The notes: generated by a model not told the origin, from the sequence alone. A stretch of 5,902 bases of DNA from Pseudomonadota bacterium (GCA_022568115.1 JADFFP010000087.1:1-5902), one strand, 5' to 3'. Positions 1 through 5,267 are shown, counted from the stretch's first letter. Translations and numbers: made by a program.

Positions 1-327
1 TCCGGCGGCTGGTTCGGCACGCCGGACGATCATTCGCTCGCCAGCGAGAACCTGTATTGCCGGTTTGCGACCGATCACGCGGATGCCCGCCAGATGGATT
101 TGCTTCCGGTAAAGGCCGACTCGATCGTCCCGGAATTGCATCGCAGGGTGCATCGTCGCCACGGCGAGGGCGGCGTGCGTGCCCTGGCCGCATTGTTGGC
201 TCGATTCGATGCAAGCCGGAGCGGGGAGGTGGTGGAAATTCAGCTCAGCGAGGTCGTGGCCGATGCCTTCGGTGCCCTCGGCACCGCCCGCGCGGCCTGG
301 TCGCGGAGGAAAAAGTCCCCCAGATAA
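1..327 (+). CDS. 3' fragment of an unrecognised GC-rich gene, open from the left edge
   Basis: Frame 1 is open from the first base to a TAA at 325-327, and its first 100 codons behave like real coding sequence. About 77% of third positions are G or C, and the region is about 67% GC against about 54% for the next 300 bases. The visible product starts SGGWFGTPDDHSLASENLYC and continues as a soluble-looking, Arg/Ala/His-rich chain with no membrane segment, signal peptide or motif I can name. The last eight codons (SRRKKSPR, bases 301-324) are antisense to the conserved start of the ABC permease on the other strand. The native gene therefore very probably ended its homology near base 297, and the present stop is an accident of the junction. 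The start codon lies outside the window; the internal ATG at 94 is not a likely start. I do not recognise the family and assign no function. Confidence 0.5.
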   Translation, partial: SGGWFGTPDDHSLASENLYCRFATDHADARQMDLLPVKADSIVPELHRRVHRRHGEGGVRALAALLARFDASRSGEVVEIQLSEVVADAFGALGTARAAWSRRKKSPR

Positions 328-437
328 AATGTAAAAGCGCCCGACAGAACCAGGAATACCACCATAAACACCAAAGCCACCGGGGTCGCAAAATAGGAAA
401 ACAGCTCCCTTTTGAATATCGCCATCCAACCCGCCAT
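240..437 (-). pseudogene. ABC-2 type transporter permease, N-terminal fragment broken after about 48 residues
   Basis: The frame starts at the ATG complementary to 435-437 and runs to a stop at 240-242, giving 65 residues. Residues 1-48 have the typical start of a GldF-like ABC-2 permease: a short cytoplasmic leader with FKRELFSYFATPVA, one hydrophobic helix (about residues 20-40), and then YLGDFFLRDQA. In that family the chain normally continues for roughly 200 more residues, with further membrane helices and a loop containing an RLWAEERKSGT-type motif. Here residues 49-65 (RAVPRAPKASATTSLS) are non-family sequence read from the GC-rich fragment. The gene is thus truncated by the junction near base 295. 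Its start overlaps the ATPase stop by one base (TGATG), so in the intact locus the two would be coupled and co-transcribed, forming one exporter. Whether the break exists in the organism or only in the assembly cannot be decided here. Confidence 0.75.
285..300. other. Composition and coding breakpoint (rearrangement or assembly chimera)
   Basis: To the left, a GC-rich plus-strand reading frame is well supported. To the right, a lower-GC minus-strand ABC permease reads correctly for about 48 residues and then loses all family resemblance. The two coding signals meet head to head inside both genes, so neither is complete. The permease is family-like up to Asp46-Gln47-Ala48 (about base 294), and the plus-strand gene's codon pattern holds to about base 300. 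The exact base cannot be fixed because the two sides share a short GC-rich stretch, including a CCGCGCGG-like palindromic core, at about 287-296. Confidence 0.65.
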
Positions 438-1381
438 CAGGCCGCTTTTTCCGCTGTTGTTGTCAGGGTTCTGAAAACATCCTCCAGCCGTCCCGGATCG
501 ACCGAAATTTCCTCAACCGGCCAGCGGCTTTTCGCCAGCTGTTTCTGGATTTCCCCGACCGGCGGTTTATTTCCGGCGGCAAGAATCGCAAGGGTTGCCG
601 ATGGCCCCTCCCGGGTAACTTCAACGCCGCTAATCGCTGCCAGTTTTTCCAGTGCTGTGGCCAGTTTTTTGTGGCCTGAGACCGGACCCCTGATCAGGAC
701 CGCATTGTAATAGCGTGATTTGGTTTTCAATTCGTGAGGGGTTCCGTCCGCCACAATTTTCCCCTGGTGAATGATGATCGCCCTTGAGCAGATGTTCTCT
801 ACTTCTTCCAGGTTATGGGTTGAGATAATTATCACCTTGTTTTTCGACAGGGACTGAATCAGCCCCCTGATTTTATGTTTCTGGTTTGGATCAAGCCCGT
901 CGGCCGGCTCATCCAGGATCAGGATTTCCGGGTCATGCAACAGCGCCTGGGCCAGCCCGAGACGGCTGCGATACCCCTTTGAGAGAGTTTCGACACGCTG
1001 GTCCAGCACGGACTCCAGGCCAACGTTTTCAACAACCTGGTCGAACGCTTTTAAAAAGGCCAAGCCTTCAAGGCCCCTGGCCGCGCCAATAAACCCGAGA
1101 AACCCCCTCGGAGTCATTTCTTCATACAAGGGCGCCCCTTCGGGCAGATAGCCAATCTTTTTCTGGGCAATTTTGAGATTTTCACTAATGTCATTGCCGT
1201 CAATTGTAATTTTGCCGGTGGTCGGCGCCAAGAATCCGGTCAGCAGTTTCATGGTGGTGGTCTTGCCCGCCCCGTTGGGGCCGAGAAAGCCAAGAACCTC
1301 TCCCTTTTTCACCGCAAAGGATATTCCATCCACGGCTTTAAGGGCGCCATAGTGTTTGCTGAGATTTTCCGCCTTGATCAT
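437..1381 (-). CDS. ABC transporter ATP-binding protein (GldA-like, ABC-2 exporter type)
   Basis: This 314-residue cytoplasmic ATPase would power an ABC-2 exporter whose membrane partner is the broken permease immediately downstream. Visible motifs are Walker A GPNGAGKTT (34-42), a Q-loop region YLPEGAPLY (78-86) with Glu in place of Gln, the signature LSKGY (133-137), Walker B ILILDEP (153-159), D-loop GLDP (162-165) and the switch His189 in STHNLEE. The Glu in the Q-loop and the LSKGY signature are usual variants in GldA-type ATPases. After the nucleotide-binding domain (about 1-220) comes a C-terminal extension ending RLEDVFRTLT (298-307), also typical of this subfamily, whose overall length is about 300-315 residues. 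An AAGG lies 6 bases before the ATG as a modest ribosome site. The stop overlaps the permease start by one base. The substrate is unknown; GldA itself is known from Bacteroidetes gliding, but many Proteobacteria carry this type with no gliding role. Confidence 0.93.
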   Translation of the reverse strand: MIKAENLSKHYGALKAVDGISFAVKKGEVLGFLGPNGAGKTTTMKLLTGFLAPTTGKITIDGNDISENLKIAQKKIGYLPEGAPLYEEMTPRGFLGFIGAARGLEGLAFLKAFDQVVENVGLESVLDQRVETLSKGYRSRLGLAQALLHDPEILILDEPADGLDPNQKHKIRGLIQSLSKNKVIIISTHNLEEVENICSRAIIIHQGKIVADGTPHELKTKSRYYNAVLIRGPVSGHKKLATALEKLAAISGVEVTREGPSATLAILAAGNKPPVGEIQKQLAKSRWPVEEISVDPGRLEDVFRTLTTTAEKAA

Positions 1382-1471
1382 GGTGCCTTGGACTTTGCCC
1401 TACCGGAGGGTCAGTTTCAATAGGCTAAAGCGGCGGCGGGGTTTCAAGGTTGGCAATTTTGTTGAAAAGCG

Positions 1472-1755
1472 CTGAAAACTATAAAATCGGGGTAAAGGGG
1501 TCTTAGGGCCGGAAGCGCAAAACGACATTTTATCCAGAAAGGTAATACAGCTGTCTCGACACAGGATTTTCCCCGGAGTAAAAACAGACAATCTCTTGGG
1601 GTTATTTGCTATTCAAGGGAAAGGCTGAAAACTGAAAGCTGGAATTTGGCTGCCCAGTGATGGCTTGCGGGTTTAGAGGGGGGCTTGGGGGGTATGAAAC
1701 CCGGAAGACCACCAACTGGGCTTGACGAGGCCAACACGTAAATTGTCTGAAAACT
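1472..1755 (+). repeat. Three dispersed copies of the nonamer CTGAAAACT
   Basis: Exact copies lie at 1472-1480, 1625-1633 and 1747-1755, all on the plus strand inside one 447-base non-coding gap. The middle copy runs on as CTGAAAACTGAAAGCT, a near-tandem duplication of CTGAAA. The spacings (153 and 122 bases) are not helical multiples of each other. They could be remnants of a local duplication or binding sites for a regulator; nothing else supports either reading. Confidence 0.3.
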
Positions 1756-1817
1756 TTGGGGCGGCTTTTGGCCTGAAACATGGCAAAAATGTGGCGCAAG
1801 CCATTAATCATAATTAT

Positions 1818-1824
1818 AGGGGAG
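1818..1824 (+). promoter_or_regulatory. Ribosome binding site for the O-methyltransferase
   Basis: AGGGGAG ends four bases before the ATG at 1829. It is purine-rich and the best Shine-Dalgarno-like match near this gene, and it fixes the start used here. The spacing is a little short but workable. Confidence 0.65.
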
Positions 1825-1828
1825 TTTT

Positions 1829-2491
1829 ATGGGCAGCAGCCTGCAATTTGACGCGAAACTTTTGGAGTACGTTACCAAACACACCCCGCCCGAGCCCGAA
1901 CTTTTCAGGCGGCTTAGGGAGGAAACGGAAGCCCTTGGCCCGATCAGTGAAATGCAGATCAGCTGGATCCAGGGCAACCTGATGCAATTGCTGGCCAGAT
2001 TGATCAGGGCCACCCGCTACCTGGAGATCGGGGTTTTTACCGGGTACAGCACCTTGGCGATGGCGACCGCTCTGCCCGACGATGGCAGGATTACTGCCCT
2101 GGATATCGATGAAAACTGGACCGCCATGGGAAAACGGTATTGGCGGGAGGCCGGAGTGGACGGGAAAATCGATCTGATCCTGGGGGATGCCTGCACCGCC
2201 CTTGAGGAAATGGTGAACAAGGCCGCCCTTCCCCCCTTTGATATGGCCTTTATCGATGCCGACAAACCGAACATGCCCAGGTATTTTGACTATGCGCTCC
2301 GGCTGCTCAGGCCCGGGGGTCTGGTTATTGTGGATAACGTCTTGTGGAGCGGGGCGGTCATAGACCCGGCCGCCGGGGATGAAAACACCGCCGCCATACG
2401 CGCTTTCAATGAGGCGGTTATGAAGGACCAAAGGGCCTATCTTTCCATGATCCCGGTCGGGGACGGGCTGATGCTGGCCTGCAAAAAATAA
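1829..2491 (+). CDS. Class I SAM-dependent O-methyltransferase (caffeoyl-CoA OMT-like, family 3)
   Basis: The 220-residue product belongs to the small metal-dependent catechol/caffeoyl-CoA-type O-methyltransferases, which move a methyl group from S-adenosylmethionine to a hydroxyl, usually of a catechol-like substrate. The SAM-binding glycine loop is YLEIGVFTGYS (64-74), and the acidic end of strand 2 is ALDID (90-94). The predicted divalent metal ligands, by analogy with plant CCoAOMT, are Asp143 in FIDADK, and Asp169 and Asn170 in VDNVLWSG. The C-terminus GDGLMLACKK is typical, and the length matches bacterial members. It has no signal peptide, so it is cytosolic. It stands alone on the plus strand, with a minus-strand gene convergent downstream, so context does not reveal the substrate. 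The catalytic set looks intact. Family confidence is high; the actual acceptor is unknown. Confidence 0.93.
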   Translation: MGSSLQFDAKLLEYVTKHTPPEPELFRRLREETEALGPISEMQISWIQGNLMQLLARLIRATRYLEIGVFTGYSTLAMATALPDDGRITALDIDENWTAMGKRYWREAGVDGKIDLILGDACTALEEMVNKAALPPFDMAFIDADKPNMPRYFDYALRLLRPGGLVIVDNVLWSGAVIDPAAGDENTAAIRAFNEAVMKDQRAYLSMIPVGDGLMLACKK

Positions 2492-2518
2492 AGCCCGCCA
2501 GGGATCCCGCGGGCTTTA
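2489..2518 (-). terminator. Hairpin terminator between convergent genes (best on the minus strand)
   Basis: A perfect 10-bp stem pairs TAAAGCCCGC (2489-2498) with GCGGGCTTTA (2509-2518) around a 10-base loop. Read on the minus strand, the stem is followed by a T-run (complement of the A-run at 2483-2488), so it should end the DUF2807 gene whose stop is about 20 bases upstream. On the plus strand the tail is only TTTAATCTTA, so termination of the methyltransferase transcript would be weaker. The left arm includes the methyltransferase stop codon. Confidence 0.85.
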
Positions 2519-2538
2519 ATCTTAATAGGCCAGGGGTT

Positions 2539-3183
2539 TTATTTTTCGTCAATGTCTCCAAAACCGTTTATGCTGTATTCGGTCTTTTCGGGATTGCCGT
2601 AAACATCGTCATCGCCCATGCCGTCTACATACACTTCAGCATATTCAGTGGCGTAAATCTCGGCATCTCCCATGCCATCCATGGTCAGGCGAACCGATTT
2701 GCATTTCAGGCTGCGGGCGTCCAGGTCACCAAGACCATCCAGGGTAAAGACGGCTTTATTGCAGACCCCGTCAATTTCGATGCTCGCCATGCCATCCAGT
2801 TCCAACCGGAACTCATCCGCATCGAGATTTCTAATGACAATGTCTCCAAGCCCATCCAATTCTACCTCCTCCAGGCTGGGTAGGGTAATATGAATGGAAA
2901 TATCGATATCCCTGAAAAGGGTAAAAAAGCCCGATTTGATATCGGTATCAATAAACAAACGGCCACCGCTGACCCGGGTGGTGGTCTCCCTCAGGTAACG
3001 TTCCTTATTGGCAGTAATGGTAACGCTTTGCTCTTCCCCGACCTCAATCGTTACATCCATCAGGCCGTCCAGTTCGATCTGGGTAAAAGGTTCAAGGTCG
3101 CGCTCTTCGTCATAATCAGCCCAGGCGCTTGAGACCGGAACGACAATTGCGATCAACCCCAAAGCTAATGCTGTCTTTTTCAT
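2539..3183 (-). CDS. Exported DUF2807 (GIN-domain) repeat protein, paralogue 1
   Basis: The 214-residue product has a clear signal peptide (MKKTALALGLIAIVVPV core, likely cut after Ala20-Trp21-Ala22), so it is periplasmic or secreted. The mature part fits DUF2807, a putative head/adhesin-like beta-rich domain of unknown function. An N-terminal strand region (about 30-80) is followed by turns recurring every 18-20 residues: LDGLMD (38), LDGLGD (109), LDGMAS (129), LDGLGD (148), MDGMGD (168), VDGMGD (187) and INGFGD (205). This regular spacing suggests a stacked beta-solenoid. It is strongly acidic. Cys141 and Cys161 are the only cysteines, 20 residues apart. A good ribosome site (3192-3198) supports the start. 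It lies downstream of a paralogue on the same strand, but a terminator separates them. No enzyme motif, lipobox or cell-wall anchor is visible, so I assign no function beyond the family. Confidence 0.85.
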   Translation of the reverse strand: MKKTALALGLIAIVVPVSSAWADYDEERDLEPFTQIELDGLMDVTIEVGEEQSVTITANKERYLRETTTRVSGGRLFIDTDIKSGFFTLFRDIDISIHITLPSLEEVELDGLGDIVIRNLDADEFRLELDGMASIEIDGVCNKAVFTLDGLGDLDARSLKCKSVRLTMDGMGDAEIYATEYAEVYVDGMGDDDVYGNPEKTEYSINGFGDIDEK

Positions 3184-3191
3184 TTTGTTAT

Positions 3192-3198
3192 CTCCTCG
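3192..3198 (-). promoter_or_regulatory. Ribosome binding site of DUF2807 paralogue 1
   Basis: On the minus strand CGAGGAG lies eight bases before the ATG at 3181-3183, a near-consensus Shine-Dalgarno site at good spacing. It fixes the start that gives the complete signal peptide. Confidence 0.75.
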
Positions 3199-3206
3199 CT
3201 ACTCTT

Positions 3207-3228
3207 ATATATATTCGATATATATCAA
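3207..3228 (-). promoter_or_regulatory. AT-rich inverted repeat upstream of paralogue 1, possible promoter or operator
   Basis: ATATATAT at 3207-3214 and 3218-3225 are mutually complementary around TCG, giving a dyad about 25 bases before the start codon. On the minus strand it begins with TTGATA (3228 to 3223), a possible -35 box, and contains several TATATA hexamers. The spacing from TTGATA to the best TATAAG is only about 13 bases, so a standard sigma-70 promoter is not well supported. It could be the promoter of this gene, which lies behind a terminator and needs its own, or a simple AT repeat. Confidence 0.35.
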
Positions 3229-3256
3229 TTGGATGTATATTTCAAGGCTTAACTTC

Positions 3257-3289
3257 AAAAAAAGACCCGCCCGGATTATCAGGCGGGTC
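3257..3289 (-). terminator. Rho-independent terminator of DUF2807 paralogue 2
   Basis: GACCCGCC (3264-3271) pairs with GGCGGGTC (3282-3289) around a 10-base loop. Read on the minus strand, the 8-bp GC-rich stem is followed by seven T (complement of the A-run at 3257-3263). It starts 16 bases after the stop of the 3305-3964 gene, so transcription from that gene should end before paralogue 1. Confidence 0.9.
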
Positions 3290-3304
3290 AATTGGGCAGA
3301 TCAC

Positions 3305-3964
3305 TTAATCGCAATCAATAACCTCAAAACTTCCAAGCCCACGAATGCGCGGGCGAACCTTGTCAGGATCTCCACAGATTGTGATATCGCCAACCCCGTT
3401 CAGTTCCGCCACAACCGATTCCGACGCCGAAGCATCAACATCACCGGCGCCATTAATGGTAACATCAACATTTTTACATTTAAGATCCTCGGCATCGACA
3501 TCCCCGGCCCCATTAATCTCTATGGTCACGGCTCCGCAGGCGCCTTCCAGGGTAACGTCTCCCGCCCCATTGATTTCCAGATCAAAATTATCACTATCGA
3601 TGCCTGTGGCATCGATATCAGCGGCGCCATCGATAAAAATCCCATCCAGATTCCGGACCGTAATTTTAATATCTATATCTATATCATGCCAGCGGCGGCC
3701 TTCCTGTGAAATATAGAGCGTACCATCATCAACGCGTGTTTCGACCCGGACGAGATAATCTTCATCTGCGCTAACCTCAACGCTCTGGCTTTTGCCGGCT
3801 TTAATAACCACATCCATCGCCCCTTTAATCACGACCCGGTTAAATTCATCCAGATTTCTGGTTTCTGTTTCCTGAGCGCCGTGAGCCAGGCCGGACGCCA
3901 CCAGCATGGTGGTCCCCATCAGGGCCGCCAAAGCCAATGTTCCTATGCTGCGTTTTATTTTCAT
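3305..3964 (-). CDS. Exported DUF2807 (GIN-domain) repeat protein, paralogue 2
   Basis: The product is 219 residues with a signal peptide (MKIKRSIGTL start, hydrophobic to about residue 27, probable cleavage near Ala30 before QETET), so it is exported. The mature part is again DUF2807, with turns at IKGAMD (46), IDGAAD (111), INGAGD (131, 150 and 170), LNGVGD (188) and IRGLGS (207). These match the 18-20 residue spacing of its neighbour but carry a different consensus, N-G-A-G-D. It shares with paralogue 1 the block LKCK-[NS]-V around Cys163 and an earlier Cys143 in GACGAV, and adds Cys197 and Cys218 near the end. The protein is acidic, with many Asp residues that might bind cations (inference only). 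A GGAG at 3973-3976 lies eight bases before the ATG. It is probably transcribed alone, from the AT-rich spacer upstream to its own terminator. Biological role unknown. Confidence 0.85.
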   Translation of the reverse strand: MKIKRSIGTLALAALMGTTMLVASGLAHGAQETETRNLDEFNRVVIKGAMDVVIKAGKSQSVEVSADEDYLVRVETRVDDGTLYISQEGRRWHDIDIDIKITVRNLDGIFIDGAADIDATGIDSDNFDLEINGAGDVTLEGACGAVTIEINGAGDVDAEDLKCKNVDVTINGAGDVDASASESVVAELNGVGDITICGDPDKVRPRIRGLGSFEVIDCD

Positions 3965-4115
3965 GGGTTGGTCTCCGTAAAATTTATTGTTTTATGTTTA
4001 GCCTTGTTTTGTTTACCTTAAAGGGAAAATCTTCTTCAGTTAAACATGATACGCCGTTCTTTATTTTACCCTTCGCCCTTGTCAAAATTAAATAAATCAT
4101 TTTAAAATAAGGCAA
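3965..4115. promoter_or_regulatory. AT-rich divergent promoter region
   Basis: These 151 bases separate the divergent DUF2807 paralogue 2 and DUF2794 genes and are distinctly AT-rich. On the plus strand TTGTCA (4079-4084) and TAAAAT (4103-4108) are 18 bases apart and resemble a sigma-70 promoter; it would start transcription almost at the DUF2794 ATG (4116). On the minus strand a perfect TTGACA lies at 4085 to 4080, but no good -10 box follows at the usual distance. The two -35-like boxes overlap almost completely. GGAG at 3973-3976 (minus strand) is the ribosome site for paralogue 2. These are pattern matches only. Confidence 0.4.
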
Positions 4116-4469
4116 ATGTCTTACGCAGGTTCTATAATTGCCTTCCCGGCTGCTTTTGAGGATTCAAAAGTGGTTTTTTTTAACCAGAGTGAGCTGACCC
4201 AGATTCTCAACACTTACGGCCGCATGGTCAGCGCCGGGCTGCTGAAAGACTATGCCATCAGCGAAAGCCGCGGGCAGGTGGTCTTTTCCTTTTTCAAGGG
4301 AACCTCGGAAAGACCTCTTTACCGGGTTGTGAAAAACCCCGCCCACGGGAAAAAGAAAGGACCATTCCTGATTTTAGGCGCCGACGGGACTTTATTAAAA
4401 AGGGGAAGCTCCCTGAAAACCCTGTTGAAGTTTTTTGAGCCCAAGATGATCCGCCTGGTCGGGGCTTAA
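4116..4469 (+). CDS. DUF2794 family protein
   Basis: The 117-residue product matches what I know of DUF2794, a small uncharacterised family typical of Alphaproteobacteria. Visible family-like blocks are VVFFNQSELTQILNTYGRMV (19-38), then LKDYAISESRGQVVFSFFKG (43-62), SERPLYRVVKNP (64-75), and LKRGSSLKTLLKFFEPK near the end. It is basic, has no signal peptide or membrane segment, and has the usual family length, so it is probably cytosolic. The ribosome site is weak (AAGG at 4109-4112, three bases before the ATG). The family-like sequence begins about residue 17, so a slightly later start cannot be excluded, although no other ATG is well placed. It converges on the Bax inhibitor gene, with a shared terminator between them. 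No molecular function is known to me. Confidence 0.85.
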   Translation: MSYAGSIIAFPAAFEDSKVVFFNQSELTQILNTYGRMVSAGLLKDYAISESRGQVVFSFFKGTSERPLYRVVKNPAHGKKKGPFLILGADGTLLKRGSSLKTLLKFFEPKMIRLVGA

Positions 4470-4497
4470 AAAAAACCCGGGGTTGAGCCCGGGTTTT
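4468..4497. terminator. Bidirectional rho-independent terminator
   Basis: AAAACCCGGG (4472-4481) pairs perfectly with CCCGGGTTTT (4488-4497) around the 6-base loop GTTGAG. On the plus strand the stem ends in TTTT just after the DUF2794 stop. On the minus strand the tail is a run of eight T (complement of 4468-4475), serving the Bax inhibitor gene whose stop is at 4517-4519. Confidence 0.9.
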
Positions 4498-4516
4498 AGA
4501 ATTCTTATTATAATGT

Positions 4517-5263
4517 TTAATTTCTGTTGCCAAAGAGCCGCAACAGGAAAAGGAACATGTTTATGAAATCCAGATAAAGATGGAGGGCGCCCATAATCGC
4601 CCCCTTTTTCGCCATGGTGCCGTCGCTGTAGGTGTAATACATATTTTTGATTTTCTGGGTGTCATAAGCCGTCAGGCCGGCAAATACCAAAACACCGATT
4701 ATAGAAATGACGAAATCCATCATAGGTGACACCAAAAACCAGTTCACAACACTGGCAATAATAACACCAATCAATCCCATGAACAGGAACGCACCCCAGC
4801 CGCTGATGTCTTTTTTGGTGGTATAGCCCCAAAAGCTCAAAGCGCCGAAGGTGGCAGCGGTGATGAAGAAAATCTTTGCGATGCTCATTCCGACGTACAT
4901 AAAAAAGATTGAAGATAAAGAAAGGCCCATCACAGCCGCGAACCCCCAGAACATAGCCTGGAGGGTTGCAGGCTTCATTTTATTTTTGCCAAAGCTCATC
5001 AGAAGCACGAAAGCCAGCGGCGAAAGTAACGCAACCCAGCCAAGGCCGGTATACCCCACAATATATCCTCCCTGCATTTGATAAAGCAGATTTGTAAGTG
5101 TTGACGAACTATAGGTCAAAAGGGCCACAATCCCCGTCAGCATAACGCCGGAGGCCATATAGTTATAGACTTTAAGCATGTGGGCGCGCAGGCCCCGGTC
5201 GGCCACGACTCCTTCACGCCGGACTTGCTCCTGCTGAATTTCTTGCTTGTAGCGTTCCGCCAT
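4517..5263 (-). CDS. Bax inhibitor-1/YccA (BI-1, TMBIM) family membrane protein
   Basis: The 248-residue protein has a charged cytoplasmic N-terminus (about 1-33) and about seven membrane helices (roughly 36-57, 71-91, 103-124, 130-146, 155-176, 180-200 and 225-244). Family signatures are GYTTKKDISGWGAFLFMGLIG (146-166), FAGLTAYDTQKIKNMY (194-209) and GALHLYLDFINMFLFLLRLFG (225-245). The structurally studied relative YetJ of Bacillus is a pH-gated calcium leak using a pair of aspartates. The equivalents here appear to be Asp201 in AYDTQ and Asp232 in LYLDF, both present. Some bacterial members instead associate with the FtsH protease, so the role in this cell is inferred only as inner-membrane ion or stress homeostasis. 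TGAGGTGA (5268-5275), four bases before the ATG, supports the start. It lies 90 bases downstream of the FtsX-like permease on the same strand and could be co-transcribed with it. Confidence 0.94.
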   Translation of the reverse strand: MAERYKQEIQQEQVRREGVVADRGLRAHMLKVYNYMASGVMLTGIVALLTYSSSTLTNLLYQMQGGYIVGYTGLGWVALLSPLAFVLLMSFGKNKMKPATLQAMFWGFAAVMGLSLSSIFFMYVGMSIAKIFFITAATFGALSFWGYTTKKDISGWGAFLFMGLIGVIIASVVNWFLVSPMMDFVISIIGVLVFAGLTAYDTQKIKNMYYTYSDGTMAKKGAIMGALHLYLDFINMFLFLLRLFGNRN

Positions 5264-5267
5264 ACCG

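Larger units (their letters stand above)
1382..1828. other. 447-base intergenic region between divergent genes, no convincing gene
   Basis: This gap separates the minus-strand ATPase from the plus-strand methyltransferase and must hold promoters for both. Short open frames on either strand (for example 1400-1591 and 1602-1811, minus) give Pro/Ser/Phe-rich products with no family resemblance, so I do not call them. A TTGACG at 1722-1727 resembles a -35 box for the methyltransferase, but no good -10 box follows at 16-18 bases. G-rich tracts lie at about 1676-1692. The nonamer CTGAAAACT occurs three times and is listed separately. No tRNA, riboswitch or strong hairpin was recognised. Confidence 0.6.

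Noticed and set aside
57..710. A 217-codon plus-strand open frame across the junction
   Set aside because: Most of it is antisense to the ATPase and permease, the product is Arg/Gly/Ser-rich with no family look, and the frame-1 reading of bases 1-300 has the better coding bias.
515..1381. Non-canonical Q-loop Glu and LSKGY signature in the ABC ATPase as signs of an inactive enzyme
   Set aside because: Both variants are usual in GldA-type ABC-2 ATPases; Walker A, Walker B and the switch His are intact.
1400..1811. Two short minus-strand frames (63 and 69 codons) in the intergenic gap
   Set aside because: There is no ribosome site of note, no recognisable domain, and their composition looks like translated non-coding DNA.
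1814..2431. A 205-codon minus-strand frame opposite the O-methyltransferase
   Set aside because: The plus-strand frame contains intact SAM and metal-binding motifs and a ribosome site; the antisense product is Gly/Pro/His-rich shadow sequence.
3185..3716. Long plus-strand open frames opposite DUF2807 paralogue 2
   Set aside because: GAT (Asp) and ATC (Ile) are reverse complements, so an Asp/Ile-rich gene automatically leaves an Ile/Asp-rich open frame on the other strand. The minus-strand frame has the signal peptide, ribosome site and terminator.
2539..3964. DNA-level tandem repeats or a CRISPR-like array in the DUF2807 genes
   Set aside because: The periodicity is at the protein level (G-D turns every 18-20 residues) with diverged nucleotides; there are no identical repeats with unique spacers.
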